A stretch of 29,572 bases of DNA from CAYSRM01 sp964475205 (GTDB lineage Bacteria > Verrucomicrobiota > Kiritimatiellia > UBA8416 > CAYSRM01), in contig CAYYVQ010000032.1 of assembly GCA_964475205.1 (NCBI GenBank), positions 1 to 29,572 on the forward strand. The letters are read 5' to 3'. The notes under the pieces are model-generated. The model searched no databases. It was given only the letters and a program-made list of their open reading frames with translations, and was not told where the DNA came from. Made by a program: the position numbers and the translations under genes. Of the stretch, positions 14,055 to 21,718 are shown in pieces; positions within the stretch are counted from its first letter, which is position 1; the number at the start of each line of letters is the position of its first letter.

Positions 14055-16894
14055 ATCTTTGCGAATATCTCCCTGAGCAGTTTGCCGGTATGCGATTCCC
14101 TGCTCTCAGATACCTCCTCGGGCGAACCGGCTGCAACAACCCGTCCACCTCCGTCTCCTCCTTCAGGTCCCAAATCAATAATATGATCAGCATATTTGAT
14201 CACATCTGGATTGTGTTCTATTACTATTACCGTATTTCCAGCGTCTCGTAAACGCCCAAGAACCTCCAGCAGCCGATGGGTGTCGGCAAAATGAAGTCCA
14301 GTAGTAGGCTCATCAAGCATGTAAAGCGTACTTCCGGTCGACATCTTGCTCAGCTCAGTAGCAAGTTTTACCCGCTGGGCCTCGCCTCCGGACAATTGAG
14401 TCGCCGGCTGCCCAAGCTGCAGATAGCCCAGCCCGACTTCAGATAAGGTCCTGAGCCTCCGATGTACCGCTGGTATATTGCCGAAAAAATCAAGCGCATC
14501 GTTGACGGTCATAGACAAGACCTGGGCTATATTCATGCCCTTGTAATCTATTTCCAATGTCTCACGGTTATACCTTTCTCCGCCGCACTGCTCGCAGGTA
14601 ACATAAACATCAGGTAGAAAATGCATCTCAAGCCGAAGTATGCCGTCCCCTTTGCAGGCCTCGCACCTGCCGCCCTTGACGTTAAAGCTGAACCTGCCAG
14701 GCCCGTATCCGCGCACCTTCGATGAACGGGTCGAAGCAAAAAGTTTTCTTATTTCGCCGAAAGAGCCGGTATAAGTAGCAGGATTGCTCCTCGGCGTCCG
14801 GCCTATCGGAGACTGATCAATAACTATTACCTTGTCAAAATTCCCCGAGCCGGTAATCCGCCTGTGAATGCCGGGACGCTCCTTTGAGCCATAAAACTTC
14901 CTGAATAACGCCCGCCTGAGAATTTCATCCACCAACGTGCTCTTGCCGCTGCCGGAAACGCCGGTAACACAGGTTAAGACTCCGACAGGAAAAGAAACAT
15001 CTATATTCTTCAGGTTGTTCTCCCGGGCCCCAAGAACCCTGAGGGCTTTTCTGCCGCGCTTGCGGCGTTTCCCGGGGACGGAAACTTCTATCTCGCCGTT
15101 CATATATTTGGCAGTCAGTGAATCAGGGCTTTTCATCAACGCCGAGACTGAACCCTCGAATATAACCTCGCCTCCATGCCTTCCTGCGCCGGGTCCGAGA
15201 TCGATAATATGATCTGCTTCCTTTATGGTAAGATCGTCATGCTCAACCATCACCACCGTGTTGCCCAGGTCGCGAAGCCTCTTTAACATCCTGATCAGAC
15301 GAGCATTATCTCTCCTGTGTAAACCTATGGTAGGCTCGTCAAGCACATACAATACTCCAACGAGTCCGGAACCGATCTGGGTTGCCAGCCTGATCCGCTG
15401 GGCCTCGCCGCCGGAAAGAGTTCCGCTTTCCCTCCCCAGTGTCAGGTAAGCCAGGCCGACATCCTTAAGAAATCCCAACCGCTGGCGTATTTCCTTAAGC
15501 AACTCGCGGGCAATTTCATCCTCCTGCCGCCCAAGCTTCAAGTCGCCAAAAAATGCAGCTGCCTGCTCTATCGAAAATTCAACCACGGCATGAATAGACT
15601 TACCGTTGATAGTACAGGCAAGCACCTCGGGTTTGAGCCGCTTTCCTTTGCATTGCGGACAATGCTGACGGCTCATGTAACGGCGCAGACGCTGGCGGGT
15701 ATAGTCGCTGTCTGTAGTGTCATACCTCCTCTGAAGATTCGGAATAACCCCTTCAAACGGCTTCTTGCGCCGCCTGTAAGAGCCCGAGCGCCAGAAACCC
15801 TGCTCAACTTCCTCGTCGCCGGATCCATACATTATTATCTTCCGGATGCGCGGACTGAGCTTTTTGTAAGGGGTCGATGTACTGAAACCGTAATGCTTTG
15901 ACAACGACCCGAGCAAACGCTTGTAGTAAATTATCAGCCTGCGGCCGCCCCGGCGCCACGCAGTTATAGCCCCGTCATCTATGGAAATAGACGTATCTGG
16001 AACAATCAGATCCTCGTCAAACACAAGTTGTGCGCCAATACCCGAACAGCCGGAACAAGCGCCATAAGGACTGTTGAACGAAAAATGGCGGGGGCTTAGC
16101 TCTTCAAAACTGATCCCGCAAACCGGACAGGCATGCTTCTCGGAATAGAAAAACTCCTCCCACCTGCCCCTGGATTTTTCACTGAGAACTTTCATCGTTC
16201 CGCTGCCATGCTTCAAGGCCAGCTCCACGGAATCAGTAAGCCTGGATCGTATCCTGCCGGTAATAATCATCCTGTCAATAACTATGTCTATGGAATGCTT
16301 TCTGTTCTTTGCCAGGGCAGGCGCCTCTTCAAGCTCATAAATTTCCCCGTCAATGCGAACACGAACAAACCCCTGCTTCTTGACGCCATCAAGGAGAGCC
16401 TCGTGCCTTCCCTTTTTGCCGGAAACCAAGGGAGCAAGCAGGAAAAGACGCGAACGGTTCGGCAAAGAAATAAGCGAATTCACAATCTGGTCGACACTCT
16501 GCCTGCCGACCGGACGCCCGCATTCAGGACAATGCTGCTTGCCTGTAGCAGAAAAGAGGAGCCTGAGATAGTCATGAATTTCAGTGGAAGTGGCCACGAT
16601 AGACCGAGGATTGCTTCCCGCAGTCCTCTGCTCAATTGCAATGGCGGGGGAAAGCCCGCTGATATGATCTACATCAGGCTTCTGCAGCTGATTCAGAAAC
16701 TGCCTGGCATAAGCGGACAGACTCTCAACATACTTCCTCTGACCTTCAGCATAAAGAGTGTCAAAAGCCAGTGAAGACTTTCCCGAACCGCTCAGCCCGG
16801 TGACAACCGTAATCCTGTTGCGTGGAATCTTTACGGTGATGTTCTTCAGATTGTGTTCTCTTGCGCCCGCAACAAGAATGCTGCTCTCGCTCAT
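14051..16894 (-). CDS. uvrA: Excinuclease ABC subunit A
   Basis: At 947 residues it matches the usual UvrA length and recognises bulky DNA lesions in nucleotide excision repair with UvrB. Both ATPase halves are complete: Walker A GLSGSGKSS (33-41) and a later GVSGSGKST, and ABC signatures TLSGGEAQR and QLSGGEAQR each followed by a DEPT Walker B. Zinc-binding cysteine pairs are seen in CPVC/CSGC, CPQCKGKRL and CEACKGDG/CEQCGGER. The ATG has TGGAG 6 nt upstream. It follows tyrS after 144 nt of sequence in which I find no RNA gene, and overlaps the TPR gene. Confidence 0.98.
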   Translation of the reverse strand: MSESSILVAGAREHNLKNITVKIPRNRITVVTGLSGSGKSSLAFDTLYAEGQRKYVESLSAYARQFLNQLQKPDVDHISGLSPAIAIEQRTAGSNPRSIVATSTEIHDYLRLLFSATGKQHCPECGRPVGRQSVDQIVNSLISLPNRSRLFLLAPLVSGKKGRHEALLDGVKKQGFVRVRIDGEIYELEEAPALAKNRKHSIDIVIDRMIITGRIRSRLTDSVELALKHGSGTMKVLSEKSRGRWEEFFYSEKHACPVCGISFEELSPRHFSFNSPYGACSGCSGIGAQLVFDEDLIVPDTSISIDDGAITAWRRGGRRLIIYYKRLLGSLSKHYGFSTSTPYKKLSPRIRKIIMYGSGDEEVEQGFWRSGSYRRRKKPFEGVIPNLQRRYDTTDSDYTRQRLRRYMSRQHCPQCKGKRLKPEVLACTINGKSIHAVVEFSIEQAAAFFGDLKLGRQEDEIARELLKEIRQRLGFLKDVGLAYLTLGRESGTLSGGEAQRIRLATQIGSGLVGVLYVLDEPTIGLHRRDNARLIRMLKRLRDLGNTVVMVEHDDLTIKEADHIIDLGPGAGRHGGEVIFEGSVSALMKSPDSLTAKYMNGEIEVSVPGKRRKRGRKALRVLGARENNLKNIDVSFPVGVLTCVTGVSGSGKSTLVDEILRRALFRKFYGSKERPGIHRRITGSGNFDKVIVIDQSPIGRTPRSNPATYTGSFGEIRKLFASTRSSKVRGYGPGRFSFNVKGGRCEACKGDGILRLEMHFLPDVYVTCEQCGGERYNRETLEIDYKGMNIAQVLSMTVNDALDFFGNIPAVHRRLRTLSEVGLGYLQLGQPATQLSGGEAQRVKLATELSKMSTGSTLYMLDEPTTGLHFADTHRLLEVLGRLRDAGNTVIVIEHNPDVIKYADHIIDLGPEGGDGGGRVVAAGSPEEVSESRESHTGKLLREIFAKI

Positions 16895-17038
16895 CTTATC
16901 TCCAGAAAGTTGAAAAATAACCCGTCAGGCGCGCTCGTTTGCAATTTTATCAAAACACGGCAGCCTTGTGCGTCAGCTTTTCATGGACCGGGCAAGGTGC
17001 GCAGACACGCGCCGGATGCGCTCATGAGACAATCACCG

Positions 17039-18307
17039 TCAGGCAATCTCAATTAGAAAAAAATTCTTCTTGCCTGACCGTAAAACAACAATGCGGCCAT
17101 CGATTACATCCGACCCTTGAATCTTTGCGTCTGATGATTCAACTTTTTCGTTATTGATGTAAAAACCGCCGCTGGTTATAAGTCTTCTTGCTTCGCCCTT
17201 GCTCTTACAGAACCCCGATTCCGCCGCAATGTCAACCGCCAAAGCCCCCGCAACAAAATCTGCAGGCAGCTTCCGCGAAGGCACATGCGCAAAAATGCTC
17301 AACAATTCATCAGCGTCAAGGCCTTTCATCGATCTACCGAACAATACATCCGTGGCCTGCTTTGCGACTCTCAAGCCTTTCTCTCCGTGCATCGTGCGGG
17401 TCATCTCCTCGGCCAGACGCTTCTGAGCCTCGCGCTTCTCAGGCTCGGCCTTGAGACTGCTTTCAAGTTCTTCTATTTCAGATTTGCCAAGAAAAGTAAA
17501 TATCTTCAGAAGCCGTATAACATCCGCGTCATCCGTTCTCACAAAAAACTGGTAAAAGTCGTAGCAGGAAGTCTTGTCGGATGCCAGGTATATAGCGTTC
17601 CCCTCGCTCTTGCCGAATTTTCTGCCTGCACTGTCGCACACCAGCGGCATAGTGAGACCGAAAACCTCAGCGCCCCTGAGCTTTCGCACAAGATCTATAC
17701 CGGCTACAATGTTTCCCCACTGGTCAGATCCGCCAAGCTGTACAAGACAATTGTAGTTATCATAAAGCTTGAGAAAATCATAGGCCTGCAGTATCTGGTA
17801 GGTGAACTCCGCAAAACTCATCCCGGCCTCGCTGTTAAGCCGCGCCCGGACACTCTCTTTTCCAAGCATAGCGCCCATACGGAAATGCTTGCCAACATCC
17901 CTGAGGAAATCGATCATCCTGAAATCCCCAAGCCATTGGTTATTGTCAACCAGAACCGCCGGCGCCCCCGCATCCTCAAAGTCAATCAGCTTTGAAAGGT
18001 TCTCGCGTATCCCTTCAACATTTTTTCTTATCTTTTCAGTGGAAAGAAAAACGCGTTCGGCGCTCTTGCCTGAAGGATCACCAATCAGCCCGGTTGCCCC
18101 GCCAACCAGGGCAATAACCTTGTGTCCATGGCGCTGAAAATGCGAAAGCGCCTTTATAGTCACATAGTTGCCAACCTGAAGACTGTCACTGGTCGGATCA
18201 AATCCGGCATATACTGTAACGGGTGAATCAAGCTTTGCTACCAGATCCTCGCTGCTGTAATTCTCAAACAGCCCTCGCCATTTAAGTTCGTCAATTACAT
18301 TACCCAT
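17039..18307 (-). CDS. tyrS: Tyrosyl-tRNA synthetase
   Basis: This 422-residue class I synthetase charges tRNA-Tyr. It shows GFDPTSDSL, the VGGATGLIGDPSGK segment, the tyrosine-binding YQILQAYDF and LGGSDQWGNI segments, a KFGKS motif (KMSKS equivalent) and a C-terminal S4-like RNA-binding domain (EARRLITSGGFYINNEKV). The HIGH motif reads QVGN (44-47), so the first histidine is glutamine. The open frame extends to 18445, but those 46 residues are unlike TyrS and are encoded by the leader with its hairpins; ATG 18307 has GGGAG 7-8 nt upstream. Confidence 0.96.
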   Translation of the reverse strand: MGNVIDELKWRGLFENYSSEDLVAKLDSPVTVYAGFDPTSDSLQVGNYVTIKALSHFQRHGHKVIALVGGATGLIGDPSGKSAERVFLSTEKIRKNVEGIRENLSKLIDFEDAGAPAVLVDNNQWLGDFRMIDFLRDVGKHFRMGAMLGKESVRARLNSEAGMSFAEFTYQILQAYDFLKLYDNYNCLVQLGGSDQWGNIVAGIDLVRKLRGAEVFGLTMPLVCDSAGRKFGKSEGNAIYLASDKTSCYDFYQFFVRTDDADVIRLLKIFTFLGKSEIEELESSLKAEPEKREAQKRLAEEMTRTMHGEKGLRVAKQATDVLFGRSMKGLDADELLSIFAHVPSRKLPADFVAGALAVDIAAESGFCKSKGEARRLITSGGFYINNEKVESSDAKIQGSDVIDGRIVVLRSGKKNFFLIEIA

Positions 18308-18327
18308 TATCCACGCTCCCGCATAAG

Positions 18328-18360
18328 AAAAATCAGGCGCATCACAATCGATGCGCCTGA
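18328..18360 (-). terminator. Intrinsic terminator/attenuator in the tyrS leader
   Basis: On the minus strand TCAGGCGCATC pairs perfectly with GATGCGCCTGA (11 bp, loop of 6 nt, 18333-18360) and is followed by TTTTT (18332-18328). The T run ends 20 nt upstream of the tyrS ATG. It would stop transcripts coming from rpsA or from a promoter in the leader. An upstream GCGC-containing stretch (about 18376-18382) could pair with the 5' arm and act as an antiterminator, but I found no T-box consensus (TGGNACCGCG). Confidence 0.75.
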
Positions 18361-18447
18361 CCTGACAAATCCTGAAGCGCAAATCATCTACGCTCCTGCC
18401 AGCCTGGCAGCTCGCGTCACCTCTTTGGCGCAACTTGTTGCCCAAAT

Positions 18448-18486
18448 TGATCTACTCATTAACTCCAAGAGTTGATGAAAAGATCA
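18448..18486. repeat. 18-bp hairpin resembling the TIR element ends
   Basis: TGATCTACTCATTAACTC and GAGTTGATGAAAAGATCA pair at 15 of 18 positions around a CAA loop. The right arm plus the following GGCT matches the right end of the TIR element (AGTTGATGAATAGATCAGGCT) with one clear substitution. It may be a minimal relic made of two element ends. It lies in the tyrS leader between the rpsA stop and the intrinsic terminator. Confidence 0.5.
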
Positions 18487-18580
18487 GGCTGGCGATTTTT
18501 CCAATAAAAACGGGTCAATGCCGCCAGTTGCGGTCTACCTGCCGGCCTGCTGCAGGCCAGCCCAAAACCCCTTTTATATT

Positions 18581-20395
18581 TTACTCTGAATCTTCCCGGC
18601 CATGCCGGCCCGGACGCCATTCCTGCTCTTCTTCCTCTGCCTGTTCCTCGGCAATCAAACCGTCGAAAGCATCCTCGAAAGCGCCGGCAAGATCAACCAT
18701 ATCCTCACCGGGTTTCAAGCCTTCCATCAACTCTTCCTGCTTCATCTGGAACTCTTCATCAGGCAGGGACACCGCCTTTATGCTCAGGCCGATCCTTCGC
18801 TCTTCGCGGTCGATTCTGACTATCCTGGCCTCTATCTCCTGGCCGACCTGCAGGGCATCCTGGACCTTGTTAACATGTCCCTCGCTTATCTGCGATATAT
18901 GTACAAGCCCGTCAACGCCTTCCTCAATCTCCACGAACGCTCCAAATGAAGCTATCTTGGAGACCGAGCCTTTCACAATATCACCCGGCTTATATTTTTC
19001 GGCTATACCGGCCCAGGGATCATCATGCGCCTGTTTCAAACCAAGACTGATTCGCTTGTTGTCCGAGTCAACTTCCAGGACAACAGCATGGACTTCCTGG
19101 CCTTTTTCAAGAACCTCGGAAGGATGATTGACCTTGCGCGTCCATGACATGTCTGATACGTGAATCATACCGTCAATGCCGTCTTCGAGCTCAAGAAACG
19201 CTCCGTATGTGGTAAAGTTGCGGACTACTCCCTTGACGCGTGAGCCTACGGGATATCGCTCCTGCACCGTGTCCCACGGATTTTCCTCGGTCTGACGCAT
19301 TCCAAGGGCAATCTTCTGGTCCTGCTCATTGATATCCAGCACAACAACATCCACTTCATCGCCCAGCGCAAGCACATCCGAAGCTCTAACTATGCGCTTG
19401 GTCCAGGAAATCTCGGACACGTGCACGAGCCCTTCAACGCCTTCTTCAAGTTCAACAAAAGCGCCGTACGGCACAATGTTCACAACTTTCCCCCTGAGAC
19501 GGCTGCCGACAGGATACTTGGACGCGACATCCACCCATGGATTCGCTTCCTTCTGCTTTAAACCAAGTGAAACCCGCTCGCGCTCAAAATCAACGTCAAG
19601 AATCCGAACTTCAATGCTTTCCCCGACAGAAACCATGTCCGAGGGATGCTTCACCCTGCCCCAGCTCATATCGGTTATGTGCAACAGCCCGTCCAGGCCG
19701 TCCAAATCGACAAAAACGCCAAAGTCAGTAATATTCTTTACAATACCTGTTCGCGTCTGACCCTGTTCTATAGTGGAAAGCAGGCTCTGCCGTTTCTCTT
19801 TTCGGCTGTCCTCGATAAGCTGCCGTCGCGAAACAATGATGTTCTTCCGCTCCGGATTCATCTTGATTATCTTGAAATCGTAGATCTCGCCAATGCACCC
19901 GTCCATGTCTCTTACAGGCATAACATCTATATGCGAACCGGGCAGAAATGCATCCACACCCTCGACACTTACAATCAAACCGCCTTTTACCCGTCTTTTC
20001 ACGGTGCCCTTTATTACGGTTCCTTCGTCGTGCTGCTCCCTGATGCGTTCCCATCGCATCTGCTCGTCAGCTTTCTGCTTGCTGAGAACAACCATGCCGT
20101 CATCGTCCTCAATCTGCGATAGCAGCACATATATCTCATCGCCGGCATTTACCTCGTCCAGCTTCTCGAATTCATCCGAGGAAATAAGCCCCTCGGATTT
20201 ATACCCGATATCCACAAGAACTTCATTATTATGAACTTCCATGACCTTACCGGTTACGATAGAGCCCGGCTCAAAATCCTTCAGCGTCTCCTCGTACATC
20301 TGCGCCATCTGTTCACGGTCGTCTCCGGTGAACTCCGACAAATCAAATTCAATCTTCTTCTTCTGCGTTGTTTGTTCTGTTACTGCGTTTTCCAT
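18581..20395 (-). CDS. rpsA: 30S ribosomal protein S1
   Basis: The 604-residue protein has six S1 (OB-fold) RNA-binding repeats, beginning at FEPGSIVTGKV, HDEGTVIKGTV, QGQTRTGIVKN, YPVGSRLRGKV, YPVGSRVKGVV and YKPGDIVKGSV. Repeats 3-6 show the strong FGVFVDL/YGAFVEL...GLVHVSEISW pattern expected of the mRNA-binding repeats. The C terminus is an acidic tail (AEEEEQEW) followed by a short RPGRHGR segment. S1 helps the ribosome unfold and bind mRNA. It has its own promoters, and its AGGAGG lies unusually far (20 nt) from the ATG. Confidence 0.97.
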   Translation of the reverse strand: MENAVTEQTTQKKKIEFDLSEFTGDDREQMAQMYEETLKDFEPGSIVTGKVMEVHNNEVLVDIGYKSEGLISSDEFEKLDEVNAGDEIYVLLSQIEDDDGMVVLSKQKADEQMRWERIREQHDEGTVIKGTVKRRVKGGLIVSVEGVDAFLPGSHIDVMPVRDMDGCIGEIYDFKIIKMNPERKNIIVSRRQLIEDSRKEKRQSLLSTIEQGQTRTGIVKNITDFGVFVDLDGLDGLLHITDMSWGRVKHPSDMVSVGESIEVRILDVDFERERVSLGLKQKEANPWVDVASKYPVGSRLRGKVVNIVPYGAFVELEEGVEGLVHVSEISWTKRIVRASDVLALGDEVDVVVLDINEQDQKIALGMRQTEENPWDTVQERYPVGSRVKGVVRNFTTYGAFLELEDGIDGMIHVSDMSWTRKVNHPSEVLEKGQEVHAVVLEVDSDNKRISLGLKQAHDDPWAGIAEKYKPGDIVKGSVSKIASFGAFVEIEEGVDGLVHISQISEGHVNKVQDALQVGQEIEARIVRIDREERRIGLSIKAVSLPDEEFQMKQEELMEGLKPGEDMVDLAGAFEDAFDGLIAEEQAEEEEQEWRPGRHGREDSE

Positions 20396-20415
20396 GTTGT
20401 TTTATTCTTACAAAT

Positions 20416-20432
20416 CCTCCTTTTCGAAAAGT
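20416..20432 (-). promoter_or_regulatory. rpsA: Distant Shine-Dalgarno with overlapping palindrome before rpsA
   Basis: AGGAGG occupies 20421-20416 on the minus strand, 20 nt from the rpsA ATG, instead of the usual 5-9 nt. Just upstream and touching it is the perfect palindrome CTTTTCGAAAAG (about 20420-20431), which could fold and partly hide the site. No closer purine-rich site is visible. S1 genes are known to have atypical initiation regions and to be autoregulated; applying that here is inference. Confidence 0.55.
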
Positions 20433-20438
20433 GGAGCT

Positions 20439-20466
20439 ACTATACCACCTGTCCGGAAGTACGCAA
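20439..20466 (-). promoter_or_regulatory. rpsA promoter, proximal (extended -10)
   Basis: On the minus strand TTGCGT (20466-20461) is followed after 16 nt by TATAGT (20444-20439), preceded by TGG to form an extended -10. This is a good sigma-70-type match, about 45 nt upstream of the rpsA start codon. Confidence 0.6.
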
Positions 20467-20477
20467 CACAAAAATAG

Positions 20478-20506
20478 ATATTATTAAAGACCACCCGAAA
20501 ATGCAA
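20478..20506 (-). promoter_or_regulatory. rpsA promoter, distal
   Basis: On the minus strand TTGCAT (20506-20501) and TAATAT (20483-20478) are separated by exactly 17 nt. It lies just behind the ispG stop codon and upstream of the proximal promoter, giving a tandem arrangement for rpsA. Confidence 0.6.
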
Positions 20507-20515
20507 CACTACACC

Positions 20516-21607
20516 TTACTCCCGCCCCCACTTCCTGACCTCCGCAACCAGTTCATCAACTACCCGACCCTCATCCACTGTCCGCACATGCCTGCCGGCC
20601 ACATAAAGCGCGAACTTCCCGCGCCCGCCTGCAGCGGCTATATCCGCCTCTTTGGCCTCGCCGGGACCATTGACCACACACCCCATCACTGCGACTACAG
20701 GCCTCTTTAATGCGGGGTCAGCCCGATAAAGCTTCTCAAGCTCGGCCTCAACTTCTCCGGCCACAGCAACCACGTCCACCTGGGTTCTTCCGCAGGTGGG
20801 ACATGATATGACACTCGGCCCCACGCCCCGATACCCGAAACAACGCAGCAATTCAAGACCTGCCTGAACCTCCTTTACAGGGTCTGCAGTCAACGAAATC
20901 CTTATAGTATCGCCAATACCTTGATAAAGAAGCGCCGACAACGCCGAACAAGAACGGATAGTGCCGGTCTGCAGAGTACCAGCCTCGGTCACTCCAAGAT
21001 GTAACGGATAATCTGTGCGCTCGGAAAGCCTGCGGTATACTGCAACAGTAACCATGGGATTTGAACTCTTCGCCGAAATCTTGATATTCCGGTACCCGAG
21101 CTGCTCTACAAGCGAAACCGACCTTAACGCGCTTTCAACAAGAGCCTCGACACCCGGCCCGCCATATTTCTCGATCAGGTCCTTCTGAAGCGAACCGCTG
21201 TTTACACCCACGCGTATCGGCACCTTCCTGCCTGCGGCAGCTTTAACCACCTCGGCTACCTTGGCCTTGTCCCCTATATTGCCCGGATTTATTCTTAACC
21301 CCGCAGCGCCTGCCTCTACAGATTTTATGGCAAGATCGTACCTGAAATGAACGTCGGCAACCACCGGCAAAGCCGATTCCCTGCAAATGTGCCAGAGGGC
21401 CTGCGCCGCCTCGTCATCAGGCACGGCAACACGGATAATATCACAACCCGCCGAAGCCAGGCCGTCAATCTGGCAAAGCGTTGCGTCGACATCGCGAGTG
21501 TCGGTCTTTGTCATGCTTTGAACCGAAACAGGCGCCCCACCGCCCACGGCCACTGAGCCAACATAAATCCGCCTGGTCTTTCTGCGCTCTATGGATAAAA
21601 CTTTCAT
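20516..21607 (-). CDS. ispG: (E)-4-hydroxy-3-methylbut-2-enyl-diphosphate synthase
   Basis: This 363-residue enzyme reduces MEcPP to HMBPP in the MEP isoprenoid pathway using a [4Fe-4S] cluster. The N-terminal TIM barrel includes VGGGAPVSVQSMTKTDTRDV and VADVHFRYDLA. The cluster ligands are visible in SCPTCGRTQVD and MGCVVNGPGEA, which also supplies the fourth-ligand glutamate region. It is the short, bacterial two-domain type. ATG 21607 has AAAGG 4 nt upstream; a TTG at 21610 would add one residue. It follows rseP after a decayed TIR element, with dxr and uppS nearby in the same pathway. Confidence 0.97.
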   Translation of the reverse strand: MKVLSIERRKTRRIYVGSVAVGGGAPVSVQSMTKTDTRDVDATLCQIDGLASAGCDIIRVAVPDDEAAQALWHICRESALPVVADVHFRYDLAIKSVEAGAAGLRINPGNIGDKAKVAEVVKAAAGRKVPIRVGVNSGSLQKDLIEKYGGPGVEALVESALRSVSLVEQLGYRNIKISAKSSNPMVTVAVYRRLSERTDYPLHLGVTEAGTLQTGTIRSCSALSALLYQGIGDTIRISLTADPVKEVQAGLELLRCFGYRGVGPSVISCPTCGRTQVDVVAVAGEVEAELEKLYRADPALKRPVVAVMGCVVNGPGEAKEADIAAAGGRGKFALYVAGRHVRTVDEGRVVDELVAEVRKWGRE

Positions 21608-21627
21608 CAAACCTTTGCAGAAATTTT

Positions 21628-21717
21628 TAGCCTGATCTGTTCATCAACTTCGTAATGAGAGTGCGCAGATAGCCGGGTGAAGGCGTATAAACACACGTCA
21701 AGATCGGCTGGCCGGCA
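21628..21717 (-). repeat. TIR element copy 4, inverted and truncated
   Basis: On the plus strand it starts TAGCCTGATCTGTTCATC, the complement of the right end of the other copies. It continues with the internal sequence GATAGCCGGGTGAAGGCG and GTCAAGATCGGCTGGCC. About 28 bp are missing at a CGC junction, which shifts the internal frame, and its TAG has become CAG. Recognisable similarity ends about 2 bp before the rseP stop codon, and the left terminal repeat is gone. It fills the rseP-ispG gap. Confidence 0.8.
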
Positions 21718-21718
21718 C

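Noticed and set aside
16895..17038. tRNA or small RNA gene in the tyrS-uvrA gap
   Set aside because: I found no cloverleaf pattern, CCA end or strong hairpin with a T run.
18308..18445. N-terminal 46-residue extension of TyrS
   Set aside because: It translates the leader hairpins, does not resemble TyrS, and the ATG at 18307 has a good ribosome site.
18361..18580. T-box riboswitch upstream of tyrS
   Set aside because: The position fits and AAAGAGGTGACGCG is faintly reminiscent, but the TGGNACCGCG core is absent.
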